Shown in pieces: positions 8,801 through 17,215 of a stretch of DNA of 32,163 nucleotides. The DNA lies in contig JAFSSN010000081.1 of NCBI GenBank assembly GCA_017450985.1, positions 1-32,163 on the forward strand, given 5' to 3'. This DNA comes from Bacteroidaceae bacterium. Its GTDB lineage: Bacteria; Bacteroidota; Bacteroidia; Bacteroidales; Bacteroidaceae. Positions within the stretch are counted from its first letter, which is position 1. Each line of letters opens with the position of its first letter. The translations under genes were made by a program, and so were the position numbers. The notes under the pieces were generated by a model. The model did not search any database and had not been told where the DNA came from. It saw nothing but the letters and a program-made list of their open reading frames with translations.

Positions 8801-9779
8801 ACTGGCAGAGATACATAATGGAAGCGTCAAGGTGGACAGCGAACCTGGCAAGGGAAGTACATTCACCGTAATGGTGAACATTTCTCCAAACGCATACGGA
8901 GACCAAGAAAAGATTTCTCACGAAGGTGAACTGGTGTCTGCAAAAGACTACCTCAGAAGGCAGGGAACGACACATCCGGTATCAAGCACCACAGAAGAGG
9001 CTATCGACGCTCCTGAGCCTTCAGAAACGGCAGGAAACACTATCCTTATAGTGGAAGACAACGACGACATGCGTATGTTCCTCCAAAAGCTGTTCGCAAC
9101 CGACAACAACGTAATAACAGCCGTTGACGGTCAGCAAGCATGGGAAATATGCAACGACAGACAAGACATCGAGCTTGTGATATCGGATGTCATGATGCCG
9201 AGAATGACAGGACTGGAGCTTTGCAACATGCTCAAGGACGATATTAACACATCACACATACCCGTCATACTCCTCACAGCAAAAAGCGATTCAGAAGACA
9301 TCAAGACGGGCTATCGCAACGGTGCCGACATGTACATACCAAAACCTTTCGACCCGGAGACTCTGAAGCTTCAGACGAACAACCTGATGCACCTTGTACA
9401 CAGCCGACAGGAACAGATTGTACAGGAGGGAGAGACGGCAATAGAAAGCAACGATACCTTGACACAGCTTGACAAGGAGTTTATACACAGCATCATCACC
9501 CTTGTTGACGAGAACATCAGCAACGTGGATTTCTCTGTTACAGACATCACCGTCAAACTGGCTATGAGCAGAAGCCTGCTGCACACCAAGATGAAAAGTC
9601 TGATGAACATTTCGGCAGGCGAGTACATACGAAACGTGCGCATCAAGAAGGCTTGCAAGATGCTCAACGAGGGCTACAATGTTTCGGAAACAGCATACGC
9701 ATGCGGTTTCTCTAACCCGAACTATTTCTCCAAGGCTTTCAAAAAGGTCATGGGCATTTCTCCATCGGACTACAAATAG
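5805..9779 (+). CDS. Hybrid two-component system sensor-regulator (HTCS)
   Basis: A 1324-residue one-protein phosphorelay. Order: signal peptide (1-19), a two-propeller periplasmic sensor of Reg_prop repeats (about 25-640; repeated 'GYIWIGTRNGLAKYD' and 'LWIGTNNNGLFWLD' units), a Y_Y_Y domain (about 664-745), a transmembrane segment (about 753-776), a histidine kinase core (SHELKTPLAL with His809; N box around 918; GWGIGLAL), a receiver domain (about 1079-1195, Asp1128 in VISDVMMPR, conserved Lys in PKPFD) and an AraC-type DNA-binding domain (about 1225-1324, YACGFSNPNYFSKAFKK). All catalytic residues are present. HTCS proteins usually sense glycan fragments and switch on a neighbouring utilisation locus; no susC/susD-like genes or glycoside hydrolases are in view, so its regulon is elsewhere or outside the window. 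Family call is certain, ligand unknown. Confidence 0.97.
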   Translation: MKNILPILCLTLFCLPATAIDFTFKHLNTSRGLPNQQVESVVQDQNGYIWIGTRNGLAKYDGYDIEVYYHNEGHENTLIHNFIHALFIDSKQRLWITTENGVGQYNLRTDKFRNYEYAKGYSTSMVETADGRILIGSSSCLYVYDEKKDSISISSLFRNEYVASLAKDKENRIYVATESNIYVMDAALKNKKPIVSNENKTSNNPDVIMPLFIDSKQQLWIGQNNGDVLRINLKSKERKMFTAAELTGAKVRTITEDKQHRIWMGTENGVLTLCPDGRKIHTQKKNSSNALSDNAIYSILSDRDDNIWIGTYFGGVSYMPQHGSQFTYFQPSSTDGELKARVPRMITETEPGIVWIATEDNGLHIYNTHTNRFNRFEAIPNLDSNIHSIYFDSLRNEMWIGSRFKGLYTYNVKTGKYSQYNYTQGLTSEGIFYILRQKSGKLWVTTLDGLRYYDEKTGTFRAIGNKELDHSFVYSLHEDKNNTLWVATANAGLFSIKDGKVKNYCKQNHSGLTDNYVITTLEDSKGRLWIGTNNNGLFWLDKKNDKVRQAGTWMPNQCTICSIVEDRHGTIWIGTDRGLYCHNLNDGRTKYYSAGDELPVNQFNFTSAYLAADGHVIMGTFDGLLYFQPTKMRQTVRKLNVHFKKMYVNNQTATNIEHIDNVTLSYEESHSFYIEYGVIMPENVSDVQYQIRVDDIDKTWRNVGVEHRFYGYLLQPGTYYLRVRANNGNVNWEDCPEKVLKIEIQAPFYRTTTAYIIYALAFVILLSGGLWLYNAKRKRMTEIRFANMEREKLKEIDKMKSDFFTVVSHELKTPLALIMAPLKSINASHLDKNESDSLDIAIRNCSKMEYLINELVTFNKIESDNFPFYVQQGNPVAFVSMAAANFNDAAAAKGLKLVINSVDNDEEGWFSPSYIEHILNNLMSNAMKFTERGGTITINAEIEQQQGSSDIYLKMQVADTGIGIAESEQRNIFERYYQTKRGFNANSSGWGIGLALVHRLAEIHNGSVKVDSEPGKGSTFTVMVNISPNAYGDQEKISHEGELVSAKDYLRRQGTTHPVSSTTEEAIDAPEPSETAGNTILIVEDNDDMRMFLQKLFATDNNVITAVDGQQAWEICNDRQDIELVISDVMMPRMTGLELCNMLKDDINTSHIPVILLTAKSDSEDIKTGYRNGADMYIPKPFDPETLKLQTNNLMHLVHSRQEQIVQEGETAIESNDTLTQLDKEFIHSIITLVDENISNVDFSVTDITVKLAMSRSLLHTKMKSLMNISAGEYIRNVRIKKACKMLNEGYNVSETAYACGFSNPNYFSKAFKKVMGISPSDYK

Positions 9780-9802
9780 AAAACACTTCTAATGAAGATA
9801 TG

Positions 9803-9848
9803 AAAAAGGTCACAGAAACGGATTTAAGCCGTTATCTGTAACCTTTTT
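9803..9848. terminator. Bidirectional terminator between the HTCS and ddh genes
   Basis: AAAAAGGT-ACAGA-AACGG pairs with CCGTT-TCTGT-ACCTTTTT around an ATTTAAG loop, with A and T runs at both ends. It separates two converging genes and probably serves both. Confidence 0.88.
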
Positions 9849-9916
9849 GTTTATGCTGCACACAAACGTGCGTCAGCCTTATTATTCTTTCGCCAAAGCG
9901 AAAAGATGTATATCAC

Positions 9917-10816
9917 TTACACGAGGTGACGGATAAGTTCCTCCTTGTCGCCATAGAGCATGTCGATGACAGGAATCTCAACCATTGTATATGCACCTGG
10001 CTTCTGCTTTACAGAGGCACGAGCAACATTAACGAGAACCTGAGCTGTGAGGGCTGGGTTGTTAATCTTCATGTTGAACTCGAAAAGCTGATTGTGAGTC
10101 TTACCGCTCACACCCTTACGAACGAGGTTAACGCCATGACCAACATCGTTGAGGTCGTCAACACATGGTACCTGCTGAACGTGTGTCTCATCGTTCACGA
10201 AGTAAGGGTCAGCCTTGATGGCAGCCTCAACAGTCTTAAAGTCCGCACCATCCTCAAGCTCTACATACACCATACGACGGTGAATGCCTGTACCAACAGG
10301 AATAGTCATTGAGAGAGCGTCGCGAACGCCTGCAATGGCACGTACAGCTACAGAGTGGCCCATAGAACGTCCAGGACCGAAATTAGTGTATGAAACGCCC
10401 TTTGGAGCAAGGCTTTCCATAAGTGTGCGCACGATAGAGTCAGAACCCGGATCCCATCCTGCAGATATGATACTTACAGCATTGTTAGCCTTTGCCACAG
10501 CATCGAGAGAACGGCGGAGGTCAACAATCTGCGTGTGAATGTCGAATGAGTCAACTGTGTTTATGCCGAGCGCAAGGCACTGCTTAGCATATTCTTCAAC
10601 CTTGCGTGTTGGAGTAGCGAGGATGGCAACCTGCACGCCCTTAAGCTCTGCAATATTCTTTACCACAGGTATTCCTGCAAGCTCAGCAGGTGCGTTTTCT
10701 GCGCCGTTACGGCGTACAACACCTACACATTCGATGTCGTGTGAAGCCTGAATAGCCTCAAGTGCATACTTACCAATGTTGCCATAGCCAACAATTGCTA
10801 CTTTAATCTTTTCCAT
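9917..10816 (-). CDS. ddh: meso-diaminopimelate D-dehydrogenase
   Basis: A 299-residue NADPH-dependent enzyme that makes meso-diaminopimelate from L-2-amino-6-oxopimelate (the open form of tetrahydrodipicolinate) and ammonia in one step, supplying lysine and peptidoglycan. The nucleotide-binding fold opens with VAIVGYGNIGKYALEAI (residues 6-22). Family motifs follow: SAGWDPGSDS (118-127), GPGRSMGHS (147-155), GTGIHRR (175-181) and HNQLFEF near the C-terminus. Length fits the family. It lies 32 bases after the stop of mltG on the same strand, with no promoter between them, so both are likely one transcript for cell-wall synthesis and shaping. It converges with the HTCS gene on a shared terminator. 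Confidence 0.95.
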   Translation of the reverse strand: MEKIKVAIVGYGNIGKYALEAIQASHDIECVGVVRRNGAENAPAELAGIPVVKNIAELKGVQVAILATPTRKVEEYAKQCLALGINTVDSFDIHTQIVDLRRSLDAVAKANNAVSIISAGWDPGSDSIVRTLMESLAPKGVSYTNFGPGRSMGHSVAVRAIAGVRDALSMTIPVGTGIHRRMVYVELEDGADFKTVEAAIKADPYFVNDETHVQQVPCVDDLNDVGHGVNLVRKGVSGKTHNQLFEFNMKINNPALTAQVLVNVARASVKQKPGAYTMVEIPVIDMLYGDKEELIRHLV

Positions 10817-10848
10817 AAATAATTGGTTTGAATGTTGTTTTTATATCT

Positions 10849-11868
10849 TTATTTTGTGATGCCTCGCTCGTTGAGGGCCTGCTGATAGCGGCGGGCGTTC
10901 CTCATATGCTCGTTGTAGTCCTTTGTAAAGTTGTGACTGCCCGAGAAATCCTCCTTGGCACACATATAGAGGTAATCATTGTGATCATAGTTGAGCACAG
11001 CGTCAATGCCGAAGATTGACGGAATACGTATAGGGCCAGGAGGCAACCCTATGTTCATATATGTGTTATACGGAGACTCATATTTGAGCTGCTCGTGAGT
11101 GACACGATGAATGCCGAAATCATGAATGGCAAAGATGATTGTCGGGTCACTCTGCAAAGGCATTTCTATTCTGAGACGATTGATGTAAAGTCCGGCAATG
11201 GTAGCCTTCTCAGGATTATAGCTTGTCTCGCTCTCCACGATAGAAGCAAGCGTAGCCACTTCCTCGATGGTGAAACCGTTTGCCTTTGCCTTATTACGAC
11301 GCTCCTCTGTCCAGAAACGCTCCTTCTCGTTGTGAAGCTTAAGGATAAGGTTCTTCGGAGTAATATTCCAATACACGTCGTACGTATTAGGCACAAACAG
11401 ACATGGAACAGTTTCCTTCTTATAGCCGAGGCTGTCCATGAATACTGAATCGCCAAGCACATCGGCTATCTGCGCACTGTCAATCATAAGCATCTTGCCG
11501 AGACGCACCTCCATATCCTCGACGGTACGTACCTGAGGTACCGTAAGGTGTACCGGCTCCTGCATGCCGTTTGCCATGTGACGGGCAAAGGTAAACATAT
11601 CCTCGCCCGGAGTGATGGCATATCGACCTGTGCGAGGAGTCTTGAAGTTCTTGACCCACGAAGTGAGCGTAAAGCCAAACATATTGCCTGCCCTACCCTC
11701 GGCCTCAACCTTTGCACGTACAGAGTCCATCGTATCGTCATCGTCAATATAGACGTATGCCTTCTCACTTATCTCAAACGGAGACGAGAACAGTGAGTAT
11801 GCTGAATATGCAGCAACAATTGCACCCACAGAAAAGAGTGCGCATATATATAGAAATACCTTTTTCAT
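10849..11868 (-). CDS. mltG: Endolytic murein transglycosylase MltG (YceG family)
   Basis: A 339-residue membrane-anchored enzyme that cuts nascent glycan strands and so sets their length. The N-terminus is a single membrane anchor (about residues 4-28). The catalytic domain holds the family signature LASIVESETSYNPEKATIAG (207-226) with a Glu pair at 212 and 214 that contains the catalytic glutamate, then LYINRL, LQSDPT, and a C-terminal LPPGPIRIPS. An open frame reaches 13 codons further upstream, to 11907, but the -7 element at 11877-11884 would lie inside that extension, so the ATG at 11868 (MKKVFLYICALF) is chosen. It is followed by ddh after 32 bases, forming a peptidoglycan pair. Confidence 0.93.
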   Translation of the reverse strand: MKKVFLYICALFSVGAIVAAYSAYSLFSSPFEISEKAYVYIDDDDTMDSVRAKVEAEGRAGNMFGFTLTSWVKNFKTPRTGRYAITPGEDMFTFARHMANGMQEPVHLTVPQVRTVEDMEVRLGKMLMIDSAQIADVLGDSVFMDSLGYKKETVPCLFVPNTYDVYWNITPKNLILKLHNEKERFWTEERRNKAKANGFTIEEVATLASIVESETSYNPEKATIAGLYINRLRIEMPLQSDPTIIFAIHDFGIHRVTHEQLKYESPYNTYMNIGLPPGPIRIPSIFGIDAVLNYDHNDYLYMCAKEDFSGSHNFTKDYNEHMRNARRYQQALNERGITK

Positions 11869-11876
11869 ATTGTGCG

Positions 11877-11884
11877 CAAAGTTA
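11877..11884 (-). promoter_or_regulatory. -7 element TAACTTTG very close to the mltG start
   Basis: On the minus strand TAACTTTG followed by CGC lies only 8 bases before the ATG at 11868. If used, the transcript would have a leader of a few bases at most. No good -33 at 19-21 bases is seen; a TTTTTG lies too close (12 bases). Confidence 0.5.
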
Positions 11885-11930
11885 AGTATTTTCAAGCAAA
11901 AATACATCGCATAGCCATAGCATTAAATAA

Positions 11931-11966
11931 AAAAAGAGGCTCTATAAATATTATAGAACCTCTTTT
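11931..11966 (-). terminator. Intrinsic terminator of secDF
   Basis: AAAAGAGG-TCTATAA pairs with TTATAGA-CCTCTTTT around a 3-base loop with one C/A mismatch. On the minus strand it ends in a long T run (about seven Ts). It lies 39 bases after the secDF stop. Confidence 0.9.
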
Positions 11967-12004
11967 GCTATTTATATCCTTTTATAAAGGAATGTACATG
12001 TGCA

Positions 12005-15000
12005 TTAAGCGTTTTCTTCGCCCTCTTCCTTGATCTGAGTATCCTTCATTGTGATGAATGCTGTTGGAGCAGCAATGAAGAGTGAAGAAAATGTACCGAT
12101 AACGACACCGAGAATCATTGCGAATGCGAATCCACGGATGCTCTCACCACCGAGAGTGATGATTGCGAGGAGCACTACGAATGTTGACACAGATGTGTTA
12201 ACTGTACGAGTGAGACATGAGTTCAACGCATCGTTGAAAATACGCTGCTTGTCACGCTTTGGATAAAGCTGGAAGTTCTCACGAATACGGTCGAACACAA
12301 CCACCTTATCGTTGATAGAGTAACCGATGATAGTCAGGATGGCTCCAATGAAAGTCTGGTCAATCTCGAGTGAGAATGGAAGAATTCCATAGAAGATAGA
12401 GAATGCACCGATTACGAGCAATGTATCGAATACGAGGGCTGTGATAGCACCGATTGAGAATGCGAAATTGCGGAAACGTACAAGAATGTAGATGAAGATT
12501 GCAACGATAGCGAGGAGCACAGAGATAACTGCGTTTACTGTGATGTCCTTAGCGATAGATGGACCGACCTTCTGAGAAGAGATGATAGAACCACCTACAC
12601 GGTTGTCACGGTCAACGAACTGCTCTGCTGTGATTGACTTCTCGATGAAGCCACCCTCAACGAATGCCTGATAGAGTGTGTTCTCAATCTCAGCATCGAT
12701 GTTAGCACCGTCCTCATGAACACGGTAGTTAGTAGATACACGTACTGTGTTACCAGTGTTACCGTCAGCACCTACGACAGAGATAACAGATACTGTCACA
12801 GCGTCCTCAGTCTTGTTAACTGCCTCGAACTTCTTAACGATAGCAGCCTTAACATCCTCTGGGTTCACATCCTTCACGAACTCTACCTTATAGTTACGAC
12901 CACCAGTGAAGTCAATAGACTTACTGAGACCACGAGTAGAGAGAGAAGCGATGCTGATTACTGCAAGTACACCGAATACAGCGTATGACAGCTTGTACTT
13001 ACCCATGAAGTTAAACTTAGTACCCTGCATCAAGTTCTTAGAAAGACCAGTAGTGAATGTGAGTGTCTGCCACTTGCCATTGTTAACGAAGTGCTCATAA
13101 ACGATACGAGTAAGCCATACAGCAGTAAAGAATGAGCAGACGATACCAATCATAAGTGTTGTTGCGAATCCCTTGATAGGACCTGTACCGAAGTTGTAAA
13201 GGATGATACCAGTGAGGATTGTAGTAACGTTAGAGTCGAAGATAGCAGAGAAAGCGTTGCTGTAACCAGCATCTACGGCATTCTTGATGTTCTTACCACC
13301 CTTCATCTCTTCCTTAGTACGCTCGTAGATGAGCACGTTGGCATCGACCGCCATACCGAGTGTAAGCACCATACCGGCAATACCAGACATGGTAAGTGCA
13401 GCACCGAGTGATGTGAGGATACCGAATGTAAAGAAGAAGTTAAGGATAAGAGCACCGTTTGCAACCATACCGGCACGTCCGCCGTACATTGCAACCATGT
13501 AGCACATAAGGAGGACGAATGCAATGACACATGACCATGCACCAGCCTCAATTGACTGCTGACCGAGTGTAGGACCTACGATATCCTCCTGTACGATGCT
13601 TGCAGGAGCAGGCATCTTACCTGACTGAAGAACGTTAGCAAGGTCCTTAGTATCGTTAGTAGTGAAGTTACCAGTAATCTGTGAGCTTCCACCGTCAATC
13701 TTAGTGTTTACGGTAGGAGCAGAATAAACATAGTTATCGAGAACGATAGCTACTGCATGACCAACGTTAGCCTCAGTGAGTGATGACCAACGACGTGCAC
13801 CCTCTGTGTTCATCTTCATTGAAACGCATGGGTTACCATACTGGTCGAACTCATCCTTAGCCTCAGAAACGACTTCACCCTCAAGTGGAGCACGTCCGCC
13901 CTTACCTGTCTTGCGGATAGCATAGAGGTAGAATACCTTTCCTGCCTTGTCCTCAGCCTTAACGCCCCACTTGAGTGAGAGGTCAGCTGGGAAGATGCGC
14001 TTTGCAATGTCTGAGTTGACGAGCTTGTTAACCTCGGCAGTATCTGATGCAAGAGACATACCCACTACACAACCAGCCTTGCCCTGCATTGGGGAAAGAA
14101 CAGCGAACAATGGGTTCTCCTTCTTCATAGCTTCCAAAGCCTTTGCATCGCCCTTGCCTGCAGCCTTGTCGTCAGTCTTCTTCACCTGAGCGAGAAGATT
14201 GTCAGCCTTCTGGCTTGTGCTGTCAGCTGCAACAGAGTCAGTCTGAGCTACCTCAGCGCTTACGCTGTCGTTTGCAGCAACCTCAGCAGTACCTCCGTTG
14301 TTGCGGATAGCAGTGTTGAGCTGTGCGAGCATAGGAACGATAACTGGAGTGTCATAAGTCTCCCAGAACTCAAGGTTTGCAGAACCCTGAAGGAGTTTGC
14401 GCACACGCTCAGGCTCCTTGATACCAGGAAGCTCGACCATGATACGTCCGCTCTGACCCTCAATCTTCTGAATGTTTGGCTGTACAACACCGAAACGGTC
14501 GATACGTGTACGAAGCACGTTGAAAGAGTTGTCAACAGCCTCATCCACTGACTGGCGAAGCACTGTGATAACCTCGTCATCAGAAGAGTTAGTGTTTACC
14601 TTGCCCTTAAGCTGCTGAGTAGCAAAGATTGATGCAAGAGGTGTATTCTTTGCATTTTCTTTATACTTACGGACAAATACGTTGATGAAATCACTCTGAT
14701 CCTCAATTGTCTCCTTCTTGGCATCAGCCAAAGCCTGGACAAATGCAGGATCTGTTTTGTGGTCTGCAAGCTCGTTGATGACTTCTGGCACGCTAACTTC
14801 GAGGATCACGTTCATACCGCCCTTGAGGTCAAGACCAAGACCCACACCGGTTTCGCGGCAATCCTTGAGAGTGTAGCTGCCGAGGTAGAACTTAGTTGTA
14901 TTCAGAGAATCCAAATAGAGTTCAGCCTCTTTCTCGTCCATAGCTGATGCCTTTTTCTCAACATTCCATGTAACAACGGAGAAGCTGAGGTAGAAGCAGC

Positions 15001-15052
15001 AGATAAGCGTTAATGCTACAGCCAAAAACTTGATAAATCCTTTGTTTTGCAT
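12005..15052 (-). CDS. secDF: Protein translocase subunit SecDF (SecD-SecF fusion)
   Basis: A 1015-residue inner-membrane protein that uses the proton gradient to pull exported proteins through SecYEG. The SecD half begins with a membrane helix, then GLGLDLKGGMNVILEV (71-86), the periplasmic P1 domain and six-helix core (NVLIYERTKEE around residues 570-580). The SecF half starts near residue 680 with its own first helix and SIDFTGG (about 708-714) and ends with DKVVVFDRIREN and the last helices. Fusion into one chain is normal in Bacteroidota. Odd feature: residues about 250-312 form a low-complexity Ala/Asp/Lys-rich insert in the P1 region, which looks like a flexible linker. It has its own terminator and a probable -7 element at 15145-15152, so it is likely a single-gene unit. 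Confidence 0.97.
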   Translation of the reverse strand: MQNKGFIKFLAVALTLICCFYLSFSVVTWNVEKKASAMDEKEAELYLDSLNTTKFYLGSYTLKDCRETGVGLGLDLKGGMNVILEVSVPEVINELADHKTDPAFVQALADAKKETIEDQSDFINVFVRKYKENAKNTPLASIFATQQLKGKVNTNSSDDEVITVLRQSVDEAVDNSFNVLRTRIDRFGVVQPNIQKIEGQSGRIMVELPGIKEPERVRKLLQGSANLEFWETYDTPVIVPMLAQLNTAIRNNGGTAEVAANDSVSAEVAQTDSVAADSTSQKADNLLAQVKKTDDKAAGKGDAKALEAMKKENPLFAVLSPMQGKAGCVVGMSLASDTAEVNKLVNSDIAKRIFPADLSLKWGVKAEDKAGKVFYLYAIRKTGKGGRAPLEGEVVSEAKDEFDQYGNPCVSMKMNTEGARRWSSLTEANVGHAVAIVLDNYVYSAPTVNTKIDGGSSQITGNFTTNDTKDLANVLQSGKMPAPASIVQEDIVGPTLGQQSIEAGAWSCVIAFVLLMCYMVAMYGGRAGMVANGALILNFFFTFGILTSLGAALTMSGIAGMVLTLGMAVDANVLIYERTKEEMKGGKNIKNAVDAGYSNAFSAIFDSNVTTILTGIILYNFGTGPIKGFATTLMIGIVCSFFTAVWLTRIVYEHFVNNGKWQTLTFTTGLSKNLMQGTKFNFMGKYKLSYAVFGVLAVISIASLSTRGLSKSIDFTGGRNYKVEFVKDVNPEDVKAAIVKKFEAVNKTEDAVTVSVISVVGADGNTGNTVRVSTNYRVHEDGANIDAEIENTLYQAFVEGGFIEKSITAEQFVDRDNRVGGSIISSQKVGPSIAKDITVNAVISVLLAIVAIFIYILVRFRNFAFSIGAITALVFDTLLVIGAFSIFYGILPFSLEIDQTFIGAILTIIGYSINDKVVVFDRIRENFQLYPKRDKQRIFNDALNSCLTRTVNTSVSTFVVLLAIITLGGESIRGFAFAMILGVVIGTFSSLFIAAPTAFITMKDTQIKEEGEENA

Positions 15053-15144
15053 TTTAGTGAATAATTATTATTTGATTTTTTAATAGATATTCAGATTTGT
15101 GCAGGTTCTAAACGTTAGTTTTAGATGCCTTCAGACACAGCACG

Positions 15145-15152
15145 CAAAATTA
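15145..15152 (-). promoter_or_regulatory. -7 element TAATTTTG for secDF
   Basis: On the minus strand TAATTTTG followed by CG lies 92 bases before the secDF start. The -33 region is poor. The long leader between it and the ATG could hold control elements; none is recognised. Confidence 0.45.
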
Positions 15153-15206
15153 GTAAAAAATTCATTATGGTGTAACTATTACTAATAAAATGTTGCTTTA
15201 ACCACG

Positions 15207-16280
15207 TTATTTCGTTAATTTTAGCCACGAAACAAGCGGATAATGGTCACTCGTGTCAATACTTTTATCTACCACCGTAAAGCACGGAGTTATATTATCA
15301 CTGACAAGAATATTGTCAATTCGGAAATACATTCCATTTCGATTGTACGTGTTGCCATAGCCATTTCCGCCTCGCGTATAAGCATCGTTCAAATGTCTCG
15401 TCATGACACGATGAACATACGACAGCGGAGTGTCATTGAAGTCGCCGCACAGAATGATGTTCTTCTCGTTGCAGTCCCTCACATACGCATCCAGATAGTC
15501 TGCCTGAGGGGCACGCTTAGCCGTTGCAGTCACGACCTTTTTCATCAGCGGAAGGAAACTTCTATTCTCTGCCGTCTCCTTCGGATGCTCAATCATGTCC
15601 ACATACTCCGCCTTATCCTCGTCATTAAGCCTGAACGATTCAAAATGATTGTTGATGACCAGCAAGGTGTCTTCCTCAAACTTCACCTTAAACGCGAACG
15701 TACGGTTCTCCACCGTTGAGTCATACAGATTGACCGTTTCAAGTATCGGATGCTTTGACAAAATAGCCATGAAGTTGCTCGCAGAAATTACGTTCTCTAT
15801 ATATGGGTACGTTTCATGCAACAAACGCATATTCTGCTCATCGCCGATATGGTGCGCCTCCTGCAAACAAATAATATCAGCATCAGAATCTATCAGATAC
15901 CGCACTATAGGATTATCCTCCGGCAGAGCACCCTTCGGCACATCAAGCATGTTCATGATATTATAAGTAACGACCTTCAGGTTTGCACCGCTCTGGCTTC
16001 TTGCAAAATTTATCGGGAAAAAAGTCCTCAAAGCCCAGCCGCACGTCATCAGTCCCATAACAGGGATGAACACAAACCTCCTTTTCACTATCAGCCAAAA
16101 GACCACGAAAGCAAAGTTCAGCAAAGCAAAGGCCGGGAATATCATTCCGAAGAATGAAATGTTCGGATGAAAGCGAGGCGTATAAAAAATACTATACGCA
16201 CAGAAAATCATTGCCAAAACCAGAATAAAGTTTACGGCAACGAATGTAAGTATAAATGTAATCTTCAACTTGCGCCTCAT
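15207..16280 (-). CDS. Membrane-anchored endonuclease/exonuclease/phosphatase family protein
   Basis: A 357-residue protein with three hydrophobic helices at the N-terminus (about 8-30, 42-65, 70-88) and a C-terminal EEP-fold domain. The metal- and phosphate-handling residues are in place: VTYNIMN (Asn107), CLQEA (Glu141), INNHFES (Asn210/His212 region), CGDFND (Asp280, Asn282), RIDNILVS (Asp322, Asn323) and SDHYPL (Asp345, His346). The domain should be catalytically competent on a phosphodiester or phosphomonoester, but the substrate (DNA, phosphoinositide-like lipid, or other) cannot be read from sequence. Given three membrane helices it probably acts at the outer face of the inner membrane. 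It begins 37 bases after the rhomboid gene on the same strand and is likely co-transcribed with it. Confidence 0.9.
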   Translation of the reverse strand: MRRKLKITFILTFVAVNFILVLAMIFCAYSIFYTPRFHPNISFFGMIFPAFALLNFAFVVFWLIVKRRFVFIPVMGLMTCGWALRTFFPINFARSQSGANLKVVTYNIMNMLDVPKGALPEDNPIVRYLIDSDADIICLQEAHHIGDEQNMRLLHETYPYIENVISASNFMAILSKHPILETVNLYDSTVENRTFAFKVKFEEDTLLVINNHFESFRLNDEDKAEYVDMIEHPKETAENRSFLPLMKKVVTATAKRAPQADYLDAYVRDCNEKNIILCGDFNDTPLSYVHRVMTRHLNDAYTRGGNGYGNTYNRNGMYFRIDNILVSDNITPCFTVVDKSIDTSDHYPLVSWLKLTK

Positions 16281-16317
16281 ATCATCACTTCATTATCCAT
16301 ATATTCTCCATGCAGCA

Positions 16318-17196
16318 CTACTTCTTGCTCGCGTCGAAGAGAGTCGCCTTTTCTGCTTCGGTAAGACTTGAATAGCCTCCCGTGCGCACCTTGTCGAGAA
16401 TACGGTCAATCTCCTCCGTATTCTTCTTCTTTTCCTCATTGAACTTCTGGTCCTGGTACCTTCCGCCGTAAGTGACAGTCATCTTAGGCTTCTTTTCACC
16501 CTTGAACATATCGGCAATCTTCGAGAAAAAGCCCTTACCACCCTTGTCATAGCTGTCATAGGAGTATGACGTAGTTGACTGCTGCCAGTAGTTATCGTTC
16601 TGACTGAAACGATGGCGAGACGCCATGCTCTTCCATGCAAGAATAAGTATGGCACCGAACAGCATACCTCCGAGATGGGCAGCATGTGCCACTCCGTCCC
16701 TCATGCCCAGACCCTCGAAAAGTTCGAGCAGAGCATAGAAGAACACCAGATACTTTGCCTTGACAGGGAAAGGAATAGGTATGATGAACAACTTCTCGTT
16801 AGGATATACCATTCCGAAAGAGAGCAGAATACCATACACAGCTCCCGACGCACCTATCGTTCTTGCATAGGAAGGTATGTAGCCCAAAGCCTGCCCTACT
16901 TCCTGAGTCAAACCGGCACCGATACCGCACACGAAGAAGTAAATCAGGAAACGCTTCACACCCCACGTGCGCTCCATGATACAACCAAACATCCAAAGAG
17001 CGAACAAATTAAAGAAAAGGTGCATGAAACCGCCATGCAGGAACATGTATGAAACAAGTTGCCAGACATGGAAAAACGGCGACTCATAGAAGTACAAACC
17101 ACCGTACAGGCCAAGCTGTCCGTCAAGCAACTCATCCAATATAAATACTGCAATATTGAGCAGCAGAATAGTTTTTACTATAGGAGTAATATTCAT
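16318..17196 (-). CDS. Rhomboid family intramembrane serine protease
   Basis: A 292-residue protein with a six-helix rhomboid core. The Ser-His dyad is present: Ser117 in TIGASGAVYG and His174 in HAAHLGG. HGGFMHLFFN (54-63) is the conserved second-helix motif, and ERTWG lies in the first loop. The C-terminal 90 residues are cytoplasmic and charged, ending in a short domain (about 262-292, EIDRILDKVRTGGYSSLTEAE) that recurs at the end of Bacteroidota rhomboids. It cleaves membrane proteins within the bilayer; substrates are unknown. It is first in a two-gene unit with the EEP protein and diverges from the HU gene. A -7 element TATTTTTG lies 20 bases upstream. Confidence 0.95.
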   Translation of the reverse strand: MNITPIVKTILLLNIAVFILDELLDGQLGLYGGLYFYESPFFHVWQLVSYMFLHGGFMHLFFNLFALWMFGCIMERTWGVKRFLIYFFVCGIGAGLTQEVGQALGYIPSYARTIGASGAVYGILLSFGMVYPNEKLFIIPIPFPVKAKYLVFFYALLELFEGLGMRDGVAHAAHLGGMLFGAILILAWKSMASRHRFSQNDNYWQQSTTSYSYDSYDKGGKGFFSKIADMFKGEKKPKMTVTYGGRYQDQKFNEEKKKNTEEIDRILDKVRTGGYSSLTEAEKATLFDASKK

Positions 17197-17215
17197 TACA
17201 ATCTTTATTTTGGCG

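Noticed and set aside
11868..11907. Longer MltG starting MYFCLKILNFAHN
   Set aside because: The -7 element lies within it and the membrane anchor begins right at MKKVFLYICALF.
14100..14300. Frameshift or foreign insertion in secDF
   Set aside because: The reading frame stays open and the conserved parts on both sides are intact, so it is an in-frame low-complexity linker.
15053..15206. Riboswitch or attenuator in the secDF leader
   Set aside because: No stable hairpin or known motif was seen in the 92-base leader.
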